Shown piece after piece: positions 57,171 to 64,000 of a stretch of DNA of 64,000 nucleotides. The notes beneath the pieces were generated by a model. The model had not been told where the DNA came from. It did no database searches and worked only from the letters and a program-made list of their open reading frames with translations. A program made the translations under genes and the position numbers. Source of the stretch: Shewanella avicenniae (GTDB taxonomy: Bacteria > Pseudomonadota > Gammaproteobacteria > Enterobacterales > Shewanellaceae); the NCBI RefSeq assembly GCF_017354945.1, contig NZ_CP071503.1:2232001-2296000 (forward strand), given 5' to 3'. How positions within the stretch are numbered: position 1 is the first letter of the stretch; each line of letters opens with the position of its first letter.

Positions 57171-58061
57171 TTAGACTTTTGTCCCGTTTAAATACGAATT
57201 AATTGCACTCGCAACTGCTGCTGCATTTTCCATATGCAGATGGTGATGCCCGGCTAATTGGCTTAGGGTTAACGCCTGATACCAGGCTTTTGCTAATGCC
57301 ACATTGTCGTTCAGTGACTTATAACCCTCGGTGCCACTTATCAATAAGGTGGGCGCACGCACTGGGCTCATCAAGGCTTGCACCTGTGCATCGGTCATTC
57401 GCACCGGGCTTACCCAACGTAACCTTGGGTCAATCCGCCAAAATCGTCCCTGCGCATCTTGCCCCAAATTTCGATCTAAAATCAGCTCACACCAACCTGG
57501 CTCTAACCCGGTTAACTGCTGCCGTTGGCTGACTAAACTGGCTAAATCCACATAATGCTTTTCGCGTTGGCGCGGTTTGCGATGCTGGCGCAAACTCTTT
57601 TGCAAGCGACCACGACTATGGCTCGCCTCTTCGCTCAACGGCGCAAAGGCTTCAATCAGTATCAATTGCTGTAGCGTATCGCCGCAGATTGCAGCGTAAG
57701 CACCCGCCGATATTGCCCCAAGTGAATGGCCAATCACCGCGAGCGGCTGGCAATCCAACGCAGCTAACAGTCGATCGATATCCAATAGATAATCGGTCCA
57801 TTGCAGCGGATAACTGCCAGGGCGCCAATCAGATAGTCCATGTCCGGGCCAATCAAAGGCAATCAAGCGATAGGAAGCGCTCAGATATTGCGCTAGCGGC
57901 GCAAAACTCATGGCGTTATCCAGCCAACCATGAAAAGCCACCAGCACTGGCGCAGATTTATTACCCCATGCCAGTGCGGCGTATTGCTGACCGTCGATGT
58001 CAAAGGTCAGTGATTCAGCGGCGGAAGGTTGCCATAGTTGTTTAGGTTTGTCAGTGCTCAA
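57171..58061 (-). CDS. Alpha/beta hydrolase
   Basis: The 296-aa protein has the alpha/beta hydrolase fold. The oxyanion-hole region reads FHGWLDNA, the nucleophile elbow VIGHSLGA, an acidic residue is expected near LLISGTEGYK, and the catalytic His lies in AGHHHLHME. The mid-sequence cap has a basic stretch (RQHRKPRQREKHY). Start codon TTG 58061 has a weak ribosome site. It lies between fadD and an M50-like gene, as a member of the tsaB-fadD group. The substrate is unknown. Confidence 0.88.
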   Translation of the reverse strand: MSTDKPKQLWQPSAAESLTFDIDGQQYAALAWGNKSAPVLVAFHGWLDNAMSFAPLAQYLSASYRLIAFDWPGHGLSDWRPGSYPLQWTDYLLDIDRLLAALDCQPLAVIGHSLGAISAGAYAAICGDTLQQLILIEAFAPLSEEASHSRGRLQKSLRQHRKPRQREKHYVDLASLVSQRQQLTGLEPGWCELILDRNLGQDAQGRFWRIDPRLRWVSPVRMTDAQVQALMSPVRAPTLLISGTEGYKSLNDNVALAKAWYQALTLSQLAGHHHLHMENAAAVASAINSYLNGTKV

Positions 58062-58098
58062 CTCTACTTTTTACTCATTAAATAGAAGAATTTGCTAC

Positions 58099-58803
58099 TT
58101 AATTAGGCAGTTGTTTAGTCGCTGCATTAATTCGCCACCAACAACAGAGCAAGGCGAACACGCCACAACCAAACCACAGCAGCACCCAAATAAACGCAGG
58201 AAGGAAGGTAATATCTGCCAGCATCGCCGCATCACCGCGATCGCTGATCCCCAGTAATACTGCAGGACTCGCCAAGGCATTGAGCAACACAATCAGTGCC
58301 ATTAACCGCAGCGCACCGCGCATAATCAGCGTTTTGTAGAACTTCAGTGGCAGTAAAAATAGCACCGCCAGCGACACCATAATCGCGATAGTCAGCACAT
58401 CGCGGCCCCAGAGCAACATGCTGAGTAACACGCCGATGCCAAACACCAAATAACTGAACTTCACCGCCGTACGGCTACAGGCCAGCAGATACAGCAGTGC
58501 GCCCCATGTGGCTGCGCCGGCATAACCGCTAAAGCCAATCAGTACCGGCCAGCCGCCGGCGGAATAACATAAGCCCGCGCCATTGCTGAACAGTTCGATA
58601 TGGCTCACCTGCCCGCCTGAAATCAACGCCGCTAACGCATGAGACAATTCATGAAAGTAGCTTTCGAGCCATTTAAACGGGATCGAGACGACCGGCAGCT
58701 TGGATAACACCAGCGCCAACAGCAACTCCACCACAAATTGACCGTGGCCAGGTGTGGTGGGTTTGAATGAATTCGAAGAATTTAATTGTGGGTGATCAGG
58801 CAT
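58099..58803 (-). CDS. M50-like membrane metalloprotease homologue
   Basis: The 234-aa protein has about six hydrophobic segments. ESYFHELSHALAALISGG contains the zinc motif HExxH (HELSH), and the glycine-rich segment that follows is typical of M50B-like peptidases. A second metal-ligand motif such as the NPDG of site-2 proteases is not evident, so activity is uncertain. I start it at ATG 58803, which overlaps the upstream small gene's stop by 8 nt; the frame extends to 58851. Possible role in intramembrane or membrane-protein cleavage. Confidence 0.75.
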   Translation of the reverse strand: MPDHPQLNSSNSFKPTTPGHGQFVVELLLALVLSKLPVVSIPFKWLESYFHELSHALAALISGGQVSHIELFSNGAGLCYSAGGWPVLIGFSGYAGAATWGALLYLLACSRTAVKFSYLVFGIGVLLSMLLWGRDVLTIAIMVSLAVLFLLPLKFYKTLIMRGALRLMALIVLLNALASPAVLLGISDRGDAAMLADITFLPAFIWVLLWFGCGVFALLCCWWRINAATKQLPN

Positions 58804-59086
58804 AAACATCGACGCCAACCATTTTGGAAATGGCTTCGCGCTGATCGGCATGTTGAGTCAATAGATATTGAGAGATGGCTTGGGAGTGCGTGTTGGTATC
58901 ACTGTCATATTCCATGCGCGCTTGATACTTGGCATTTATCACATCAGCATCAATGCTGATATCGGTAGCGGCAAGTTGAACCGCATCCGGCTGTATCACC
59001 TTTTCCTGAGTGGCTTGCGGACGATTGCCCGCCACCGCCTGACTCAGTCGCGGGGTATTGTTAATTGATACTGTCGGAATCGCCAT
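58796..59086 (-). CDS. Hypothetical protein, 96 aa
   Basis: No characterised family is recognised. The N-terminal half is polar and likely disordered (VSINNTPRLSQAVAGNRPQ), the C-terminal half helical (NAKYQARMEYDSDTNTHSQAISQYLL). No export signal is visible. The frame extends one codon to a TTG; I use ATG 59086. It is 54 bp downstream of tsaB and overlaps the M50-like gene by 8 nt, so the three are probably cotranscribed. Confidence 0.7.
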   Translation of the reverse strand: MAIPTVSINNTPRLSQAVAGNRPQATQEKVIQPDAVQLAATDISIDADVINAKYQARMEYDSDTNTHSQAISQYLLTQHADQREAISKMVGVDVYA

Positions 59087-59140
59087 CAAGTTTCAGTCCA
59101 TTTTGAAGACAACACGATTAAGGTAGGTGTTGCCCACCGA

Positions 59141-59851
59141 TTATTCACGCCCCGGCAGTTTTTTCCACGCAACAGTGTCACGCAAATAAACAGGCTTGAG
59201 TTCATCAACCGAGGTCGCTAACCCTTGCTGCCAACCGTGCTGGGCTAAAGCAAGCATAGCATTGGCATCGGGATATTTCACGGCGTCAAGCAAGGTCATT
59301 GTTGGTTTAATATGCAGCAATTCTGGGTAAGTTTCAAATCCCGTGCCGCAGCAGTAGACCGGCGCCTCATTATCAAAAGGCACACTCAGCGCTTCAGGGG
59401 CAGACACTTGCTCAATCGCCACTTCTTCCGCAAGGCCGTCAACCGCTTGATAAGCCGCCCAATAGATTTCGCCCATACGCGCATCAATGGCACACAGCAC
59501 TTGGCTGGCGCCGTGTTCAGCAATTGCCTGCTGCGCCATCGCCGCTAAGGTTGAAATGCCAATCACCGGGATTTCACGGGCTAAGGCGAGCCCTTGTGTC
59601 ATTGAAGTGCAGATGCGAATGCCGGTAAAACTGCCTGGGCCACGACCATACGCCAGCAAGCCGATATTCTCCATGCCGATCTCCGCCTGCGTTAACAAAC
59701 TTTGCACCATCGGCAACAAACGCTGGCTATGCTCACGTGGCGCGTTGGCACTCTCATGCCAGCTTCCGGCTGCCGTTTGCAACGCAGCAGAGCAAAGTTC
59801 GGTACAGGTATCTAACGCCAAAATAGTGGGCGTTGTGGCAGTATTCGACAT
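59141..59851 (-). CDS. tsaB: tRNA N6-threonylcarbamoyladenosine synthesis protein TsaB
   Basis: The 236-aa ASKHA-fold protein forms the TsaD-TsaB-TsaE complex that makes t6A37 on ANN-decoding tRNAs. The start ILALDTCTELCSAAL and the signature GRGPGSFTGIR are diagnostic. It is a non-catalytic partner of TsaD and serves as dimer scaffold. First gene of a minus-strand cluster including the M50-like gene, the hydrolase, fadD and rnd. Confidence 0.95.
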   Translation of the reverse strand: MSNTATTPTILALDTCTELCSAALQTAAGSWHESANAPREHSQRLLPMVQSLLTQAEIGMENIGLLAYGRGPGSFTGIRICTSMTQGLALAREIPVIGISTLAAMAQQAIAEHGASQVLCAIDARMGEIYWAAYQAVDGLAEEVAIEQVSAPEALSVPFDNEAPVYCCGTGFETYPELLHIKPTMTLLDAVKYPDANAMLALAQHGWQQGLATSVDELKPVYLRDTVAWKKLPGRE

Positions 59852-60161
59852 CGACGATTCCTAAACATTTACCGCCGTCACCGCAGCGGTATGAAAAAAA
59901 CGCCGCAATGATACCACCAAACGTATTGATTCCAATGGCTAAGATTCGCCCTCGACGCTTTCGGTTGCTGATGATTTGTGCAGCTATCGCACCCTACTGC
60001 GGGTAACGGAACAAAACATTTGTGATCGAATTCATAGTTTGCTTAAGTAAAGCCTTTATATTCTCAGCAGTTTCTACTGAACCACACTCTAATAGAGCAA
60101 TCTCAAGTAAAGTACGCCTTTCGCTTGCTTTACCCGCAACTGCTTTAACTAAGGAAAGCTC
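59852..60161. other. Divergent region between tsaB and hemB
   Basis: It holds the promoters of both genes. AAGGAAAG precedes the hemB ATG. No small gene or clear operator was found. Confidence 0.5.
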
Positions 60162-61169
60162 ATGTCACAAAGCCAAACAAGTTTTGTCGCTCCGTTACGC
60201 CGTATGCGCCGTTTGCGCCGCTCTGAGCCACTGCGTGCGATGGTGCGTGAAAACCACATCAATCTGGATGATTTGATCCATTGTATTTTTATCGAAGAAG
60301 GCATCACTGAGCCGGTTGAGATCAAAACTCTGCCAGGCATCAGCCGTTTTCCAGAAAGCATGTTGGAAGCAGAAATCAAAGAACTGCAACAACTGGGCGT
60401 ACGCTACATCATGCCATTTGGTATTTCACACCATAAAGATGCCAATGGTAGCGATACTTGGAACGACGACGGCCTGCTGGCACGCATGATCAAAACCATT
60501 AAAGCCACAGCGCCTGAAATGATTGTGATCCCAGATATCTGTTTCTGTGAATACACCGACCACGGTCACTGCGGCATCATCGACGCGCATCATCACGTCT
60601 GTAACGATGTCACCGTTGAAAACTTGGTAAAACAAGCGGTATGTGCGGCGAAAGCTGGCGCCGACATGCTCGCACCTTCTGCAATGATGGATGGTCAAAT
60701 CCGTGCGATGCGCGATGGTTTGGATGCCGCGGGTTATGAAAACGTGGCGATTTTGGCGCACTCAGCCAAATTTGCTTCAGCTTACTATGGCCCATTCCGC
60801 GAAGCGGTTGCCAGTGAACTTAAAGGCGATCGTAAAGGTTACCAACTGGATTGTGCTGACGGCCGCCAAGCTTTGGTTGATGCAATGCTCGATGAGCAAG
60901 AAGGCGCTGATATTCTGATGGTAAAACCTGGTCTGCCATATCTTGACGTGCTGGCGCGCCTACGTGACCGTACTGACCTGCCGTTGGCGGCGTACCATGT
61001 GGGTGGCGAATATGCCGCGGTAAAATTTGCGGCGATGGCCGGTGCAGTTGATGAACGCGCTATCGTGACTGAAAACTTTATCGCCTTCAAACGTGCTGGT
61101 GCCAGCGTGATTGTGAGCTACTACACCAAGCAATTCGCGCAATGGTTAGCAGCAGATAAACAAGCCTAA
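60162..61169 (+). CDS. hemB: Delta-aminolevulinic acid dehydratase (porphobilinogen synthase)
   Basis: The 335-aa (beta/alpha)8 enzyme joins two aminolevulinate molecules to porphobilinogen in haem synthesis. The zinc cysteines are seen in CFCEYTDHGHC. The two active-site lysines lie in HSAKFAS and the Schiff-base Lys in MVKPGLPYLD. Length and motif order are normal. It has its own promoter region and terminator. Confidence 0.96.
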   Translation: MSQSQTSFVAPLRRMRRLRRSEPLRAMVRENHINLDDLIHCIFIEEGITEPVEIKTLPGISRFPESMLEAEIKELQQLGVRYIMPFGISHHKDANGSDTWNDDGLLARMIKTIKATAPEMIVIPDICFCEYTDHGHCGIIDAHHHVCNDVTVENLVKQAVCAAKAGADMLAPSAMMDGQIRAMRDGLDAAGYENVAILAHSAKFASAYYGPFREAVASELKGDRKGYQLDCADGRQALVDAMLDEQEGADILMVKPGLPYLDVLARLRDRTDLPLAAYHVGGEYAAVKFAAMAGAVDERAIVTENFIAFKRAGASVIVSYYTKQFAQWLAADKQA

Positions 61170-61191
61170 GCGTTAGTTTATTCCGCCCATT

Positions 61192-61219
61192 AAAAAAGAA
61201 GGCTACGGCCTTCTTTTTT
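61192..61219. terminator. Terminator after hemB
   Basis: AAGAAGGC and GGCCTTCTT form a stem around TAC, with A and T runs on either side, so it can also end the convergent small gene. Confidence 0.9.
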
Positions 61220-61238
61220 ATGTGCCATACAGTTAAGC

Positions 61239-61445
61239 CTACTCGTTCACAACGTGTGTCTTGTTGGTGCCCCGCGACTTAACACAATAATAACTGAATA
61301 ACACCACAAAAATGCTGGCCGCCACCGCCAGAAAATAATACCAATTGGCATCTTGAACACCATTCAACAGCCCGTAAAGCCAATAGCCAACCACTCCGCC
61401 GCAACTGCCTTTCACCGCGTGTTTTACCGCATTAGCTACATCCAT
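61239..61445 (-). CDS. Small membrane protein, 68 aa
   Basis: Two hydrophobic segments are visible: GGVVGYWLYGLLNGV and YYFLAVAASIFVVLFSYYCV, with a basic C-terminus. GGAAC precedes the ATG. No family is recognised; the glycine-rich first segment suggests helix packing. It follows the minus-strand orphan at 61489 by 43 bp and may be cotranscribed with it. Confidence 0.6.
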   Translation of the reverse strand: MDVANAVKHAVKGSCGGVVGYWLYGLLNGVQDANWYYFLAVAASIFVVLFSYYCVKSRGTNKTHVVNE

Positions 61446-61488
61446 TTATCAGTTCCTTACTTCCATAACACACTAATAACTCTCTGGT

Positions 61489-61830
61489 TTACAGCCGCCC
61501 CAAGTGCTTTTCAATCAAATCTGCGATTTTCAGTTCTAACAACTCTTCAAAGCGTTCAATATCAATACCATGTTTATCAAAATAGATGGTCGCTTTTTCA
61601 ATCGATAAATTCTTTCCACCGAGCTGATATTGAATTTCAGGGAGCTTTTTGTCGTAGCGCGGAATGATGGACCAATCCATCGCCTCGTAGGCCAACGCCT
61701 CAAATTCCGTCTGGGCGTAACGGCAAAATTCCTCAATATAATCCACGCCGGTTGGCCCTAAACAGCCCGGCTCAACCCGATAGATTACTGTTACACGAAA
61801 TTTTTTATCGCAATCACTTGAGCTTGCCAT
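61489..61830 (-). CDS. Hypothetical protein, 113 aa
   Basis: This soluble acidic protein has conserved-looking aromatic and cysteine residues (VTVIYRVEPGCLGPTG, IEEFCRYAQTEFE) and a helical C-terminal half ending in IADLIEKHLGRL. No known domain is recognised. The ATG has GAAAG upstream. It resembles short orphan genes seen near hemB in Shewanella, an impression only. Confidence 0.6.
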   Translation of the reverse strand: MASSSDCDKKFRVTVIYRVEPGCLGPTGVDYIEEFCRYAQTEFEALAYEAMDWSIIPRYDKKLPEIQYQLGGKNLSIEKATIYFDKHGIDIERFEELLELKIADLIEKHLGRL

Positions 61831-62227
61831 GCTAACTTTCTTTCATCCATAACGTACTGTGAGTACAGCCATAATAACCGATAACTCAATGCAAATGCGC
61901 TACGCTTTCACTCGTCTTTCACTCATCGTTTAAATCATGCAAAGTTCATCTAATCGAAGGATGGTGTAGGGAACATCCGAGAATCGTACGACCGTACATA
62001 ACGCCCATTATAAAACGTTAGTTACAAGGCCAAATAGCCATCATTCATCAGCATGAAGGAAAACACTAACATTGGCTTTTGACAACGCTCATTGTTTACT
62101 AGGTGCCATTTATCATTCTCAGCGGAGTCAGCGAGAAGCGAACTCAGCCTATGCGTGTTCACAATGGTCGAAATTGAAGTTAAATGGTGATGAGCACCTT
62201 ACTCATCACCACGGACAACATCTTATC
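61831..62227. other. Intergenic region upstream of the 113-aa gene
   Basis: Nothing beyond the chemotaxis-gene terminator at its right end was found; no supported gene or repeat. Confidence 0.5.
62186..62210 (-). terminator. Possible terminator of the chemotaxis receptor gene
   Basis: GGTGATGAG and CTCATCACC form a 9-bp stem around CACCTTA, 18 bp beyond the stop. The following bases on the minus strand (ATTTAAC) are a poor T-tract. Confidence 0.5.
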
Positions 62228-63856
62228 TCAAAACTGGAAGCGGCTGACTAAGCCTTTTAATTGCTGCGCCAATTGCTGTAGCTCAGTACTGGCGATTGCT
62301 GTTTGCTTCGCACCATCAGTAATGGTTGACGATGAACCTTGGATATTGTTGAGGTTTTGATCTACTTCTCTTGATACCGCGGCCTGTTCTTCTGCCGCGC
62401 TGGCAATTAACAATGTGCGTTGACTAATGTCTTTAATTTGCGACGCAATCTCTTCAATACTTTGCCGGGTCGCGCGAGCATTTTGCTCCATCGCCTGCGC
62501 TTGCTGATGACTTTTTTGCATCGCATCAGCCGCTTGACGTGATTCCTGCTGCACCAGCCTTATTGTCGATTCAATTTCAGCCGTAGAATTCTGAGTACGC
62601 TGGGCCAAGGTTCTCACTTCATCCGCAACAACGGCAAAACCGCGGCCTTGATCGCCAGCTCTTGCTGCCTCAATGGCAGCGTTGAGCGCCAATAAATTCG
62701 TTTGCTCCGCAATGGCACGGATCACATCAAGCACCTTACTAATATCATCGACGCGTTGCGCTAGATCGCTTGATAGCTGATTAGAACGGGTAATTTCTTT
62801 ACCTACCGCGACAATTTGCTCAGTGGTCTGTTCAACTTGTGCAAAGCCAAGCTGAACAGAAGACTCTGCTTTTTCTGCTGCATCAGAGGTAGACTGCGCG
62901 TTGAGAGCAACCTCCTCTACCGCGCTGGTCATTTCAGTGACGGCAGTAGCAGCTGATTGGATCTCGCCATTTTGAACATTGAGTTCCTGTTGGTTAGATT
63001 CGGCTTGCCGATTTAACAACACGGAGGCGCTTGATAGCGCTTCAGAAGCATTGGAGATCTGGCTGATAGTATCTCTCAGCTGCCGCTGCATATTTTGCAT
63101 TGCACGCATGACGGCAGCAGGCTCATCAGAGCCCCTATTATTAATGACATGGTTAAGATTTCCGCCAGCGACGGCCTCAGCGCTTTCAATGGCCTCGGCG
63201 AGCGGTCGCACTATGCTGCGAGTAAACAACACGCTAATCAGCCCCATCAAGGTAAAGCTTACCAATAGCACAACACCAATGGCCGTCATGGCGAATTCGT
63301 AGCGTCTATCGCCAGCGTCACTCGCTTCTGTCGCACCTTTGTTATTAAATTCAATCATCTCCTGCAGCGCTTGTTCGAGCTGCTTAGCAGTCGGCTCCAT
63401 GTCCATTAATTTGGCAAAGGCCTGTTGATTGAGGTTTTGCTTAGAAATGTTCAAAAACTCTTCATGCTGCTTCAGATAATTTTGTTTCGCTTGACGATAG
63501 TGCTCAAACAGTTGCTTTTCTTCATTGGATTCGGGATCGATAAGCTGACGATAGCGCTCTTCCGATTTTTCAACATCCTGCATAATGACGCCGAACTGTT
63601 GCTCAGTCGCACGCATGTCCTCTTCTCTGGACTGCTGTACATGAGTGAATTCAGAAACACGGAGCTTTTGCGTAAGGTACAACAAGGCGGAGTTTTGTCT
63701 GACACTGGGCAGCCAGTTGTTATTGATCTCTGTCGATGCATTATTAAGCTGATTCATCTGCTGCACAGCGAATGCAGCCATCAGTATCATGATTACAGCA
63801 ATCAAGCCAAAGCTTACGCCAGCTCGCCAAGCAATTTTCATGTCGCGCCAATTCAT
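62228..63856 (-). CDS. Methyl-accepting chemotaxis protein
   Basis: The 542-aa transmembrane receptor has TM 1 (about 10-30), a periplasmic four-helix-bundle sensor (about 31-187), TM 2 (about 188-210), HAMP (about 211-265) and the cytoplasmic signalling domain. The highly conserved hairpin tip is present: [20 protein letters not shown] then [15 protein letters not shown], which contacts CheA and CheW. There is no C-terminal pentapeptide for CheR docking (ends LVSRFQF). The ligand is unknown. ATG 63856 is preceded by GATGGAAAAG. Confidence 0.95.
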   Translation of the reverse strand: MNWRDMKIAWRAGVSFGLIAVIMILMAAFAVQQMNQLNNASTEINNNWLPSVRQNSALLYLTQKLRVSEFTHVQQSREEDMRATEQQFGVIMQDVEKSEERYRQLIDPESNEEKQLFEHYRQAKQNYLKQHEEFLNISKQNLNQQAFAKLMDMEPTAKQLEQALQEMIEFNNKGATEASDAGDRRYEFAMTAIGVVLLVSFTLMGLISVLFTRSIVRPLAEAIESAEAVAGGNLNHVINNRGSDEPAAVMRAMQNMQRQLRDTISQISNASEALSSASVLLNRQAESNQQELNVQNGEIQSAATAVTEMTSAVEEVALNAQSTSDAAEKAESSVQLGFAQVEQTTEQIVAVGKEITRSNQLSSDLAQRVDDISKVLDVIRAIAEQTNLLALNAAIEAARAGDQGRGFAVVADEVRTLAQRTQNSTAEIESTIRLVQQESRQAADAMQKSHQQAQAMEQNARATRQSIEEIASQIKDISQRTLLIASAAEEQAAVSREVDQNLNNIQGSSSTITDGAKQTAIASTELQQLAQQLKGLVSRFQF

Positions 63857-64000
63857 AATGACTTTTCCATCAGAGAGAAACTAGTTAAAAAAGTGTAGCA
63901 AAGCGCAGAAAACCCATTGGCTGAACGGGCAATTCTTTGAAAATATTTCTGATGGTTAATTCACAATGATTTACGCTTAACGAAATAGAACGAGGAGGTA
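63857..64000. other. Upstream region of the chemotaxis receptor gene
   Basis: This AT-rich stretch to the window edge contains the likely promoter of the receptor gene. No gene is supported. Confidence 0.4.

Overview
The window looks like the chromosome of a gammaproteobacterium close to Shewanella (Alteromonadales). This is inferred from gene content and order: the yejK / yejL-yejM cluster, tsaB ... fadD - rnd, hemB beside small Shewanella-type orphan genes, and a conventional methyl-accepting chemotaxis protein. No 16S rRNA or other definitive marker is present, so the genus is an inference.

Region by region. (a) 1-8,290 is ordinary chromosome: a membrane dual-specificity phosphatase/diacylglycerol-kinase fusion running off the left edge, an M23 peptidase, a QueD-like protein, a class I dihydroorotase, yejK, yejL, the envelope regulator yejM, and a tRNA-Pro(GGG). 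(b) 8,423-9,094 is an AT-rich GIY-YIG-like membrane protein next to the tRNA. (c) 9,446-30,034 is a locus for aldehyde, quinone and electrophile chemistry (marR - SDR operon, yqhD, MFS - cyclophilin-like - pptA, aldo/keto reductase). Its SDR gene is split by a 14,380-bp Tn3-family transposon (10,150-24,529). The transposon has identical 38-bp terminal inverted repeats and an AATAC 5-bp target duplication. Joining the two flanks restores a complete 247-aa SDR gene. (d) 30,069-39,747 holds an MBL-fold hydrolase, a porin / PBP-like / GGDEF-EAL operon, and an SDR - DUF3737 - PatB operon divergent from a LysR regulator. (e) 39,860-52,419 encodes D-galacturonate catabolism from uptake to pyruvate (ExuT, UxaC, UxaB, UxaA, KdgK, Eda). 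A LacI-type regulator lies at one end and an exported GH2 beta-galactosidase at the other. Matching palindromes of the form TTGCTACC/GGTAGCAA precede uxaB and uxaC. (f) 52,730-64,000 has three small genes of unknown function, then rnd, fadD, an alpha/beta hydrolase, an M50-like membrane protease and tsaB on the minus strand, hemB on the plus strand, two small orphans and a chemotaxis receptor.

The most unusual part is the transposon. One end carries a divergent resolution pair, a KfrA_N coiled-coil protein and a tyrosine recombinase (TnpT/TnpS-like, as in Tn4651). The other end carries TnpA. Between them, instead of resistance or classical catabolic genes, is a set of small redox enzymes: LysR, YqhD-type alcohol dehydrogenase, DUF1330, a flavodoxin-fold oxidoreductase and its decayed duplicate, two SDRs, an aldo/keto reductase, an exported DUF1330, and an exported protein with two CMD domains plus a monooxygenase-like domain. 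Several cargo families (YqhD, SDR, AKR) are also found in the host locus it interrupts. The cargo looks like a mobile module for reactive carbonyl or quinone metabolism; that function is an inference.
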